64,000 bases of DNA, from assembly GCA_963721645.1 (NCBI GenBank), contig CAVRJK010000001.1:1-64000 (forward strand), read 5' to 3'. Below, one piece after another: positions 1 through 10,039 of this stretch. Within the stretch, counting starts at the first letter, position 1. The number at the start of each line of letters is the position of its first letter. The notes beneath the pieces are model-generated. The model saw only the letters and a list, made by a program, of their open reading frames with translations, did not search any database and was not told the origin of the DNA. The stretch is from JALZKA01 sp963721645. GTDB taxonomy: Bacteria > Actinomycetota > Thermoleophilia > Solirubrobacterales > 70-9. The position numbers and the translations under genes were made by a program.

Positions 1-252
1 GGTAGGGCAGTTAGGCACTGCTTCCGCGGTTGCCCAAGGCTGATGCCCGCAGTCCAACATCGCGCCGTGACAGATGAACGCCCTTAAACAGCGAACGGTC
101 ATTCCCATTTGACCTAGACTCCCGCTTCTCGTGGGCGTCTTCTCTTCCCTACGGCGAGTATCTCGAGTTCCTAGTGGCTCTAGAATTAAGCTCCCACCTT
201 CGAGATCCCCACCAATGTATCTCGGGAGCAAGTCCAGGCACATAGAAGTGCG

Positions 253-859
253 TTGCCTGACTCCGTAAGAGCTCAACGGGAAGAAGCACGAGCTCCGGCC
301 GCTGCGGCTCTGCTCATGCGATACCTCGAACACACCCATGGCCTAGTGAGGCTTGACCGGGTCGGAGCTATGAGATCCGCGCAGGGCGATGCGGCCGACC
401 TTCGCGCTACCTATGACTCCGGCGAGCAGCTGGGGATCGAGGTTAAGTCGGTGACTTCCGGTTCAGGCACAGCACGAAATCCTGAGCACCCGCCTTGAGT
501 ATCTGTTCGCAACCGATCTCGAAACTCAGCGACGGGAGGCCCTTGTCACAGCTCGAAAAGCTGTTGAAGCTCATGGCCTCGGGGTAAAGACAACATCGTT
601 TGGGGCGCTTTACTCGTCGTACGACGCTCTGCCTAAGGGTCCAGCGAAAGCAGCCCTGAAGAAATCGGCCAAAGAGGCCTATGAACCGCATAAGCGCGCG
701 ATTACTCGCCAGCTAGTCGCAGCGTTCGATGATCTCTCTCAAGAAGCGCGCGTTCGCCTTATTTGTGAGCTGCTCGGATGGGAGCTGGAACCGGCGGAAG
801 AGGCTTCGGCGTACCGTCATTTAACGCTGCTCTCGACCGACGGTGGCCAGTGCGCCTGA
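253..859 (+). pseudogene. PD-(D/E)XK-like protein, one frameshift
   Basis: Two frames join into one protein of about 200 residues. The first runs from a TTG at 253 to about 475, and the second from about 475 to the TGA at 857-859. The first part holds an Asp in ADLRATYD followed by GIEVKSV, which fits the D...ExK metal-binding core of PD-(D/E)XK nucleases. The second part is helical and charged (THEILSTRLEYLF onward) and ends in LICELLGWELEP. Joining them needs a one-base change near 470-485, where short CA/GCA repeats lie. The exact family is not recognised. Its position next to other nuclease-like genes suggests a restriction or defence role, which is inferred. Confidence 0.5.
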
Positions 860-1384
860 TCTCGACGCGGGCGCTAGAAGCCCACATACGCGAAAGCAAT
901 CTCCGAACCGTCCCGACCCAAGCCGAGAGCTCCTTCCAAATCCATGCGGCTGCTAGGTCCGATTTGAGAATCGACAGCACGGCAGTTAACGACCAGGCCC
1001 CTATCCATCCTTTGCGCCCGAGCCTTCTACATAAGTGGGGCTCACGCTCTCTTGGAGGACGGTGGCGGATAGTGTTCAGCCCGCCGGCCAGGAGCCTTCC
1101 ATTAGAAACGGTTCCGGCCATTTCGGCGTGTCGGAAGTGCCTCGAGGCACATGAAGATCCCGCTAGAAGGGGCGACCTCCGAAGGACTTTTCGTTCTGTC
1201 CATTCGGCCAGATGGTTCTTTCTAGGCAATCCGCCGCCGAGTGGCCGGCCATCTAGAGCGCTGTGCTCGCAGCGTGCGCAGTAGCCGCGAACCCGGGAAG
1301 GGCCTCGGACAGGTACGTTTCGCCAACTTGACCTATCACGACCCCCAACATGCGTCATCTCGGCCGTCGTTGGTTTCAGACCTA
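860..1384. other. Stretch with no recognisable gene
   Basis: About 525 bases between two frameshifted nuclease-like genes. Several open frames cross it on both strands, but all are rich in Arg, Ser and Pro and show no motif or conserved-looking segment. It may hold a degraded gene or the frameshifted start of the next gene; nothing firm can be said. Confidence 0.4.
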
Positions 1385-2437
1385 ATGACGATCCCAGCGA
1401 CCCAGGCTCATCACCAGCTCGAGAATCAAGCGACGACTGTGTTGGCGTGGCTCGTGGATCGCTCACCGGTTGTAGCTAGAAGAGTGGTCGAGCTGTTCAC
1501 GCGTCTCGAGCCCGATTCATCCGCGCGCTGATCGGCGCAAGAACACAATTGAGCCTCCTTAAGCCAGACGGTGGAGCGGGTTTATCCGGACCTTTCCATA
1601 TGCGTCGGCGATCGTCAGCTCCAGATCCTGGTCGAGGTGAAGGTTGGCTCGGACTTCCACTCAAACGAGGCGTTTCCCGATCTTCTTCAGGACGCGCTCT
1701 ATCGGATGCTCTGGAGAGGACAGTCCGGCCTACAGGCGAAGGCCAGGGCAGTTGGAACGCTGACGCGCGAAGGTCCGGATCGAAGGAACGCACACGACGA
1801 TCCGGATCTGGACGGTTGGATCGCTCGGGATGTTTCGTGGCGAGAGCTACGCGACGCGATCGACGGCCCCCTTAACGAGGGAGTCGTCGACAACAACGTG
1901 GCCTTGGTGGCCGCATCTTTTGTTGAGGCAATCGACACCCGTGTAGCTCCGAGAAGCTCAGTTCAGATGAGCTAAAGGCGTTTTACTCCGCACGTAAGCC
2001 GCTGCTTTAGACGTTGTCATCCGGCGTCGCAAAACGTCTCGCGGGCGTGGGGCGCGTCGAGCGGGTCGTCCGGAGCGGAGTTCATCGCGAGAAGACTCAG
2101 GCTGGATGAAATCGCTGGCGCACCCATGTTCCTGCGCATCTACCTCGCCGCGGCGGGATCCCGTCTCAACCTTCCGGGTACGCCCAACTGCATCATTGTT
2201 GGCATCGAGCGTGACGCAGACGGCACTCTCGAAGGTGAACTGTCCGCGCGCGTCACCCCCGCGGGATACGTCAGTCAAAAAGATCTAGCGAGCTTTCGGC
2301 TGCACAGGCGAGCGTTTCTTGTCGAGGACGCAACCACCGAGAGTCTTGTGGCCCAGATTTCGGACTCCTTGGCCTCAACCGGGGCGTTTCGGCTTGCTGA
2401 CCAGAGCGCTCTGAAGGACCTAAGGTTGAAGCCATGA
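1385..2437 (+). pseudogene. PD-(D/E)XK nuclease-like protein, frameshifted
   Basis: Starts at ATG 1385. The N-terminus (LENQATTVLAWLVDRSP) resembles the start of PD-(D/E)XK families that begin with an N-x-x-T-x-x-LAWLL helix. After a frameshift near 1555-1575 the core reads ERVYPDLSICVGDRQ then ILVEVKVGSDFH: an Asp and an E-x-K, as expected for the nuclease active site. Another frameshift near 1945-1975 leads into DELKAFYSARKPLL, and the frame recovered by about 2090 carries the C-terminal part to the TGA at 2435-2437. The intact protein would have about 350 residues. It overlaps the next gene by ATGA, so the two are probably co-translated. The target is unknown; restriction or defence is inferred. 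Confidence 0.5.
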
Positions 2438-2956
2438 CGCCAAAGACAACGTTCAAGGGCAGTCGCCTACGAATGACGGAAGCCGCCAGCCGCTCACCAG
2501 AGGACCTGGTGACTCACGCAGGCGACTGGCCGGCGCTGGAAGCGTTCCGGTTCCGGGCCGGGATTGATTGGGTCTGATTCTCATCGAAGCTAAGAGCCAC
2601 ACCGGCGAGCTCCAATCATCGCTCGACGCAAGTCCCGAAAGCACCCGAACGATTGAGTGCGCCCTCGAGGAAACGCGAAGCTATCTCCGCGGCACGAAGA
2701 AGAAGGGCTGGACCGAGGGCTACTACCAAGCCGCCAATCGATTGGCGTGGCGTCTATTTCCGCCTGCAGCGAGGCTGCCGGCTTGGCTTCTCAATGTCTA
2801 CTTCGTCGGTGATGACTTCGGAAAGAGCGGGACTCGCGAATTCCCCGCCGACGAGGTCGGCTGGCCGACGTGCTCGCCTGGCAACGAAGCGAGCTAGGCC
2901 TCCCTGTTCGCCACGCTCTCCACCCCTGGGTCCGAAGCGCTTATCCAAGCGTTTAG
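2434..2956 (+). pseudogene. PD-(D/E)XK-like protein, frameshifted
   Basis: The ATG at 2434 overlaps the previous stop (ATGA). The first frame gives MTPKTTFKGSRLRMTEAA and a segment ending FRAGIDW. A shift near 2570 then leads to VLIEAKSHTGELQSS, an E-x-K core of the PD-(D/E)XK type. Conserved-looking text follows (YYQAANRLA, AWLLNVYFVGDDF), with further shifts near 2750 and 2860, ending at the TAG at 2954-2956. About 170 residues if repaired. It is probably a small restriction-endonuclease-like protein working with its upstream neighbour. I recognise the overall layout as a recurring bacterial family but cannot name it. Confidence 0.5.
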
Positions 2957-3113
2957 CGTTAGATCTCCACACGCGAAACACTTTGTCACGATGTCAGGTC
3001 GAGGGCTCGGCGCTTTAGTGGAATGAAGGGCTCCGCAAACCATCTTCTCGTCCGCTGCCCGATCCGCGCCAGGTCACCGAAGGCGAGGTAGGTGCGGTGT
3101 GTTGGGGCCTAGG

Positions 3114-5270
3114 TCAGGACGATGCGGGAGCGGCACGTGAGGCGCTCGTCCGGGAAAGCTGCCCGGCCCGCTCGGGATCTACCCACATCCACCACGTCCC
3201 CTCGTCGTCCTTTACGAGGCGATAGGGCCGCTTCCCGCCGTAACTGGCTTGCCGATTTCCGTAGCCGCCTAGAACGGACGCCAGCCGGCCTCGCGACCAG
3301 CCAAGTGATGATTCAATTGCGCTGTAGGTCCTGCGCTCGTCTGGGTGTCGTGCCAAGTCGTCTAGTAGGGAGCGACAGAGGTCCGATCCGCGGCGTAGAT
3401 CTCTGGGTCAGTGTTTCCTCCGCCATCTCTGCGTTCTCGGGGTTTCGTTCGCCAGATGGGATGGAGGTGGCACTGGGATCAAACTCAGGGTCGAAAGCCT
3501 CTGGTCCCGGCCAGAGGCGGATCACCTCGGTTGCGATCCAGTCGCCCCGTTCGACAATCCGTTCCTCGTCCCATTCTTCGTTCGAGAGAAGATTCCCGTT
3601 GATCCTCAGGACACTGTGCTCGCCAATGTGCGCGCGCTTCTGACTCCAGGCTTGGTTGGAGAGACCGGAGTTGAGCGACCCGGTGATGATCGTGAGGTTC
3701 CCAAACGTATGGAGCAGAGAATCTCGTCGGTCTGCCTCCGCGTCGGTCGCACCTTCCTTCAAAGGCCAATGCGTTCTCCACTTCTGCGGCATCAGGTGCT
3801 CTATCGACAGGCGCCTTGCACCAGCGCGACATCCTCCGTCTTGCGCCTCCCCGCAGCTTGAGCTCGATTTCGCCGAGGATCAACGCAAGCCGCTGGCGAC
3901 TGACCCATCCGAACATAGGATGTCGGACGATGTGTCCGCGTAACTCATCGTCCAAGGGCCATCTGGTCGACGAGCCGCTCGCGGAGGTCAAGCGCTGGGC
4001 GATCCGTCGATCTGCGTGATTTGGATCTGCTGCAGCCGCTTCGAGCACTTCGATCCCAAGCAGGTTGTAGCCCTTGGTGGGGTCCGAGAAGCATGCGGCG
4101 AACCAGAAAGCTCTCAATCGCCTGGAGCGCCCTCAGTCGCACCTCTTTCGTCACTTCTGGAGTTCGAAAAAGCCAAAGAGTCACTGGTAAGAACGTGGTC
4201 GTATCCAGTGTCGTGAGGACGCCGAAGGCGTCCCTTCAGAAAGTACCAACATCGATGTCGTCAAAGGACCTGATCGTCCTCGCGTCCGAGCTCAACTCAG
4301 TCAGGTTCACGTGCGCTGCCCACCGGCGGCGTCCACGATCTTTCCTCGAAGACTGGGAAATAGGTCTGCAGTCTGATTGTCCGTTGAGAGCTTCATGACC
4401 AGCCAGTGCGTAAGAAACACTCGGCGCGCGGTCTCGTCAATCGACCTTGTCTGACCTCTTCTCGCCAGTAGTGTCGCCCTAGCTCGGACTCCCAGATCTC
4501 GTCGTGAAGTAAATCGACATCCTCGCCGCCTTGGGCCAGGCGATGGAACATTGCGTTCTTCACGAGGTCCATCGCGCAGGAGTGGCGTCCCCCTGTGCTT
4601 GAGTGTTTCGAAGATAACCTGAGGATCTTCGCTCGCCTCCAGGCTGATCGACACAACCTGGATCGGCTTCCCGAGCACGATTCGGAGGGCGTCTCCTCGT
4701 TCTGAGATCTCGTCGGATGCCGTGTCTCCGCTTCCAAGCCACTCGCTCATGCGCTCAAGGAAGAACGCGTATGCCTCCTGGATTGAGTTCGAGTCATCAT
4801 CTTCGGCATCCTCGGGCGGACCGCCGGCTGCATCACGATCCTGAAAGCGCCCCGGTTCAACTCGGTGGGCCAGACCTTGAATAGGTCATCTCCGGTAGCT
4901 AGATCCTCGTCGTTGACAATCAACTTCCGCAGGGCACTCGGAGAGGGAGTCTGGGCACCGACCGTTGCGCATGCGTTTGCGGCCGCAGAAGAAGCAGGTG
5001 CAAGGTGGTGAGCTTCTGCTGACCGTCGATGACTACGTGGCGCGGAACCTCACCAGGTTGAGTCGTTTCCTGCTGAAGCACCACAGCTCCCATAAAATGA
5101 CTTATGGGACTGTCCTCGCGCTGACGTTCAAGGAGAGTTTCTACGTCCGACCACAGCGGGGCCCAGTGGCGATCTTCTTCCCACACATATGGGCGCTGGT
5201 AGCGCGGGACGACGTAGCGAATGCGCAGAGCGCCAAATAACTTGTTGAGGGCAAGGACCTCGGTCTTCAT
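3114..5270 (-). pseudogene. GmrSD-like type IV restriction enzyme (DUF262-DUF1524), multiply frameshifted
   Basis: Pieces of one protein of about 700 residues lie in order in different frames. The N-terminus (ATG 5270) has PRYQRPYVWEE, HFMGAVVL and VIDGQQKLTTL, the DUF262 (GmrS) nucleotide-binding motifs. Near 4620-4560 lies QVIFETL then RGTPLL and AMDLVKNAMF, the second DUF262 signature. Near 4100 is FLVRRML, and near 3800 HLMPQKW followed by GNLTIITGSLNSGLSN, the DUF1524 (GmrD, HNH-like) nuclease core. The last 80 residues form an extra C-terminal domain. At least five single-base shifts break it. Family members cut DNA carrying modified bases. The gene sits 10 nt after a small frame in an apparent minus-strand operon. 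Sequencing error is the likely cause of the shifts. Confidence 0.75.
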
Positions 5271-5280
5271 TCGAGGTCAC

Positions 5281-5463
5281 TCACCGTGTGCGACCTGCGA
5301 ATCCACGCAGCGAGTGCCATCTCTCGAAGTCATCGACGGGGATCTTGGCAGCTACGCACTCTTGCTGTGGCGCGACTATTTCGGATCGGTGGTCAACAAT
5401 CCCGAAATCTGCGTATGCCGCCGGCAGGTCGAATGGTGTCTCGCAAGTCCGTGTCCTTTTCAC
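5281..5463 (-). CDS. Small unidentified protein (60 aa)
   Basis: GTG start at 5463 overlaps the stop of the upstream frame (GTGA, 5460-5463) and the stop lies 10 nt before the GmrSD-like gene. The protein is acidic to neutral with no membrane segment and contains ADFGIVDHRSEIVAPQQECV. No family is recognised. The tight coupling on both sides argues that it belongs to the same operon. It could also be a frameshifted part of a longer protein. Confidence 0.35.
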   Translation of the reverse strand: MKRTRTCETPFDLPAAYADFGIVDHRSEIVAPQQECVAAKIPVDDFERWHSLRGFAGRTR

Positions 5464-5704
5464 GGTTTGATCAGGCTGACTAACGCCCGGGGTGGCTCGA
5501 AGTCGTCCGCGGCGATCCCTGCGACCAAGGGCTGGCTCTGAGAAATGTCACGGTATGCGGCCTTGGCTTCCCGTGTACGTCCCGCTTGCCGACCGCGTGT
5601 GTCAGCTGCCCTCCCGGCCACCTATAGACGCGAAAAACTCCCAGCTTTGATCGGATGACTCTTTGGAGCTCGGCCATTGGAAGGAAAGAGCACCGGCGTA
5701 GCAA
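5460..5704 (-). CDS. Small unidentified protein, possible internal frameshift
   Basis: Begins 12 nt after the end of the nuclease/helicase gene. The frame from ATG 5704 reads MAELQRVIRSKLGVF and then turns low-quality. The adjacent frame that ends at 5460 reads AYRDISQSQPLVAGIAADDF and stops just where the next gene starts with GTG. A single-base shift near 5600 would join them into about 80 residues. Alternatively a GTG near 5607 starts a shorter protein. No family is recognised. Confidence 0.3.
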
Positions 5705-5716
5705 ATGCTTCTGAGT

Positions 5717-8700
5717 TCAATGTCCATTTGCCACCGCGCAAACCGCATTCACCAACCGCATCTGCGCCACCGTAGAGCAATCGATATCGAACAGCCCCGG
5801 GCTCGCCACCACGGCAGCCAGGCACCTCGCTCTCGATACGGCCACGTTCAGCCTGTTCCTTGAGAGGAGGAACTCCAAACTTCGCGGAACCTCGCGCTCC
5901 GCTCGATGTCGCGAGGCTGAAGAAGACAATCTGGGCCTCCTGGCCCTGGAACTTGTCGACGGTGCCGGCGCGGACGCCTTCGGGCAGGCGCGCTTCGAGG
6001 CACTTGAGCTGGGCGTTGAACGGCGTCACGACCATGATGTCCTCGGGCTTGAGCGGGTGCTCCTCGCCGTCGGCGTCGACGTAGTGCGCGCCGTCGAGCG
6101 CTTCGACCATCTCGGCGATCCGGTCTGCCTCCTCGACCGAGCTCTGACTCCGTCCTTCGTGCTCGACGGGCACCCAGCGGATTCCTGAGCCCTCGAGTTC
6201 CGCGGCTGCACCGGCCACGCCGACGATCCGCTGGTTCTCAAGCCCCTCGATCGACTCGAGGCGCCCGTCGTACATGAGCTCCGAGCAGAACTCGGTGATC
6301 TCGGGGTGGAGGCGCCAGGTCCGGTCGAGGAAGACGCCTCTGTCGCGGGCGATCGTCTGCTCCTCGCCCAGCATGTGCTCGAGCGCCGAGCAGGACGAGC
6401 CCTTCGGGTGCGCGCCCTGGCTCACCTGCGGCAGCTGCTGCGGGTCGCCGAGGAGGACGATGTTCTTCGCGGCCGTCCCGAGCGCGAGCGCGTCGGCGAG
6501 CGAGACCTGCCCGGCCTCGTCGATGAAGAGGTAGTCGAGCGTTTGATCGGTCTCCTCGCGAGCAAAGTGCCACGCAGTGCCAGCGCCCAGCTCGACCTCA
6601 GGATCCGTGAGCGCCGAGTTTGAGTCGATGCTCTTCATGTGGTCGGACTCGTACACGGACTCCGGGTTGTTGTGCGCTCTCCTTCTTTAGGCCCTTGAAC
6701 TCGATCCCGTCCTCGGCCGCTGCCTTCTCGATCGCGTCGAGGAAGTTGTGGATCACCTTGTGGCTCGTCGACGGTCACGCCGACTCGGCACCCGTCGTCG
6801 ATGAGCTGGGTGACGAGCCGCGCTCCGGTGTAGGTCTTGCCCGAGCCGGGCGGGCCCTGGATCACGAGGCAGGTGCTGTCCATGTCGGCGACGAGCTTTC
6901 GAAGGCTCGTCGATCGTCGGTGAGCCGTCGTAGATGGCCTCGCCCTCGCCGATGCCGTTGACCCTCGGCGCCCGGCCCGCCAGGAGGTCGCGGCACGCGG
7001 CGAACCGCTGCCCGTCGTCGAGCCCGTTCTCGAGCACGTCTGCGGCGAAGCGCCGGAGCGCCGCCTGCTGCTCGTCGGTCCCGATCGGCCCGCCGGGCAT
7101 GATCGATTCGGGCAGCGCGGCGTTTGCGAGCGTCGGTCCGCGGCGGAGCGTGAGGGTGCCCGCCTCAACGTCGATCGCAAACACCTTGCCGGCCTTGTCT
7201 CCCGTCTCTGCGTCCTCGACGTCTTGGCCGGCGCGCATCTTCGTCTCCTGCTGGTCGAAGCGGAAGTGGTGGAGCATCGACTTCTTGTCGGGCTCGGCGG
7301 GTCGGTCCGGATCTGGCTGCGAGGCCCGCCGACGCACTCGGCGTCTGAGCGAAGAACCTCGATCTCGGAGTTCATTCGCTCGATAGCGACGCCCACCACA
7401 CGGGCCTCGCCTCGCGTAGGTGGTAGCTCGAGGAGCTGCGCGAGCATCCAGCGCTTCGTGTTGGCCTCTCGCTCGGCCGGATCCTCGCCTTCGGCGAGCG
7501 GCGCCTCGGGGTCGAACTCCGGATCGGACACGAGCGCCTCGACGAGCTCCGCGATCTCGGCGGCCACTTCCCTTCGTTTGTCGGTCAGCTCGGTCGGGTC
7601 GGGGTCGTACCACTCGATCTCGCCGTGCTCGCTCGTCGGCCGCCTCGCGCTGCTCGAGGAGCCAGTCGCGGAGCCAGAGGGTCGAGAGGCAGTCGTCGCG
7701 GTTGTACAGAGCGATCTGGTCGAGGATCGCCTGGTCGCCGCCTTCGATCCCGCCTTCGTCGAGCCAGCGCTCGAACTCGACCGTCGACTCGGTTGCCGTC
7801 GGTCACCTGCGTGTCGCGCTGCTGGCATGTAGAAGGCCTCGACCTTCTTCAGGCTGTAGGAGGGCATGCCGATGCGAAGCCCTTGGCGGACAACGCGGTA
7901 GAGGTCGACGAAGACCTGCTCGCGAAGGAGCTGGTCGAGCTCTGCTTCGCGCGAGCCCGTGGCGCCCGCGAGCCTCTTAAGCGTGGTGATCTCGTACGCC
8001 GCGTAGTGGTAGATGTGCAGGTCGGGGAAGCGCTTTCGGCGCTCGACGACGTAGTCGATGAAGCGCTCGAAGGTCGCCCGCTCCTCGGCGTGGTCGCGGC
8101 CCCACCAGACCTCGAAGTGCTCGGGGCTCTCGGGCTCGTTGGTGACGAACCCCCACAGGTAGTCGAGGCCCCTCGGGGTAGAAAGGGTCGCCCTCGAGGT
8201 CGAAGAAGACGTCGCCCTCTGAGGGTTCGGGGAGGCGCGCGAGGCCGCGGTTCTCCTCGGGCGTGAGGAGCTCGAGTGCCGGCCGCGCGTTCTCGTCCTC
8301 CGCTTGGGCGCGGCGGGTCGCGAGCTGGAGGGCGGCCTGCGAGCGGTTCTTCTCGAACATCTCGGCTCGGAGGCCGTCGATGGCCGTGCCGGGAGGGGTG
8401 AGCTGCTAGCTCCTCAAGCTTCGTGATTCCCGCGTCGGCGAGCCGGGCACGATGGAGCGAGGTGATGTTCGCGACGAGCGAGAGGTGGTCGTCCTCGCAC
8501 GCGCTTTGCGTCACAGACCGGGAGCCAGTCGCAGACGCCGCAGTGGGAGACGGCTCGGGGTAGGTGTCGGCCGCGCCGTGCTCGATCTGGGCGAGGAAGC
8601 GATCGCGCACGCGCTCGAAGTAGGCGGAGAACTCGGCGAGACGGAAGGTCTCGCGCTCGCCTGAGCCGAGGACCACGTGGATCCGCTCGGGCGGCTCGCC

Positions 8701-9198
8701 GCCCTGGACGGCCCGGAGCAGCTCCGAGTAGAAGCAGAGCTGGATCAGGAAGTAGGGCTTCGCCGAGCGGGCGAGCTTTGTGTCTGAGACCTCGTAGGCC
8801 CAGTCGCCGAAGTCGGAGCGCCGCCCGTCGACCCGCTCGAGAAAGTCGGAGTGGCCGCGGAACCGGCCGTCGAAGAAGGTGCCCTGGTAGATGACCTCGG
8901 CTCCGGCTTGCATGGCCTCCGTGGTGCGCCGGGCGGCGTCGGCGAGGGCGAGCGGCGAGGAGTCCGCGGCGGGCTCGATCTCCACGACCTCGCGGCCCTC
9001 GTCGATAAGGCGCTGGAGGTAGCTCCGCTCGAACTCGTCGCCCTTTCTCGAGAGAAGCGAGGCGATTGGGTCCTTAGCGCTCGGCTTCTCGATCTCGCCC
9101 CGGAGCCTCTTGAGGTCGAGCTGGGTGAGATGCCGGCATTCGACGAAGCCGTTGAGGTCGGACGGGGAGAGGATGAGTGTGTCGTCGGTGAGGTACAT
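5717..9198 (-). pseudogene. TM0106-type RecB-like nuclease fused to SF1 helicase, multiply frameshifted
   Basis: One protein of about 1,160 residues, broken by at least seven small indels. Residues 1-150 hold a RecB-like nuclease core: HSDF (D118) and YEVSDTKLAR (E136, D139, K141). A DEDD-type RNase H-like domain follows (VFFDLEGDPFYP near 8200). The helicase part has Walker A GPPGSGKT near 6850, DEAGQ near 6510, GDPQQLPQVSQGAHP near 6430, VDKFQGQEAQ near 5950 and LNVAVSRARC near 5830, as in UPF1-like SF1 helicases. At 8170 the fault is a run of four C for three; removing one base restores RGLDYLWGFV. It probably processes nucleic acid in defence or repair. It is first in a minus-strand operon with the GmrSD-like gene. 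Confidence 0.8.
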
Positions 9199-9286
9199 GT
9201 CGGGAGTCGCGCAGCTTCGCGTGATGGCACAGCCGCGTCAAGAGGTAAGTCGCAATCCAGCCTCGATTTCTGACACGCTGGGCGCC

Positions 9287-10012
9287 GTGCACCTCCTCTT
9301 TCTCGACGAATCGGGCAAACCTGCGGATCCCCTGTTCGCCCTCGGAGGCGTGGCTGTGCGGGCCGACGAATGGCCCGAGCTCCGCGCAGTGTGGGAGGGG
9401 GCCCTAACCGAAGCCGGTTGGCCGCTCGACAAGGAGCTCAAGTGGCACGGAACTCGAAACGGGGAGGTGCCGCCTGACGTCGCGGATCTCGTGTTCGCGA
9501 GGCTCGCGCAAGCGCCGATCACCTGTTTCGTCTCCGTGCTTCGCCCGCTCGCCGGCAAGACCACCCACGCCGAGTTCTTCTCGAAGCCCGAGGACACCTA
9601 CTCGACCGGCCTGACCTTCCTGGCCGAACGATTCGAGCGCCACCTCAAGCGCGAGGACTCCTATGGAGCGATCGTCCTCGACAGCCGCGAGCGCTCAGCT
9701 GATGACGGGATGCGCCGCTTCTTCGATCGCATCCAGCGCCAGGGAACGCAGTTCATGAAGCTCGACCGGATCGTCGATTCGCTTCTCCTTGGCCCTTCAC
9801 ACCATTCAATCGGGCTGCAGGTAGCAGACCTCGTCGTCGGCTCAGCTCTCGGCGCTCAGCGGAGCCAAGGTGACGCGAGCCGCTGGCATAAGCAACTCCT
9901 CCCACGGTTCGCGAGGCATCCCGACTCGGGCGTCGTCGAGGGCGTTGGCCTCAAGGTGTTCCCAGACAAGGTCCGGGCCGAGGAGCCCCCGGCGACGAAG
10001 CTCTTCACCTAG
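9287..10012 (+). CDS. DUF3800 protein
   Basis: 241 residues from the GTG at 9287, chosen because it places FLDESGK at residue 5, the usual position. Other DUF3800 landmarks are FALGGVAV, AIVLDSRE and LQVADLVVG. These Asp-bearing strands fit an RNase H-like fold with a metal site, so a nuclease activity is plausible but not shown. It is divergent from the nuclease/helicase gene with 88 nt between starts. Family members often lie in phage-defence islands, and this context agrees. The frame is intact, unlike its neighbours to the left. Confidence 0.8.
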   Translation: MHLLFLDESGKPADPLFALGGVAVRADEWPELRAVWEGALTEAGWPLDKELKWHGTRNGEVPPDVADLVFARLAQAPITCFVSVLRPLAGKTTHAEFFSKPEDTYSTGLTFLAERFERHLKREDSYGAIVLDSRERSADDGMRRFFDRIQRQGTQFMKLDRIVDSLLLGPSHHSIGLQVADLVVGSALGAQRSQGDASRWHKQLLPRFARHPDSGVVEGVGLKVFPDKVRAEEPPATKLFT

Positions 10013-10039
10013 GCGGGAGCCGGCGTTGAGGCCAACCGC

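Noticed and set aside
759..1466. 235-residue open frame on the minus strand
   Set aside because: Arg/Ser/Leu-rich text without motifs, antisense to part of the nuclease-like frames; typical high-GC shadow.
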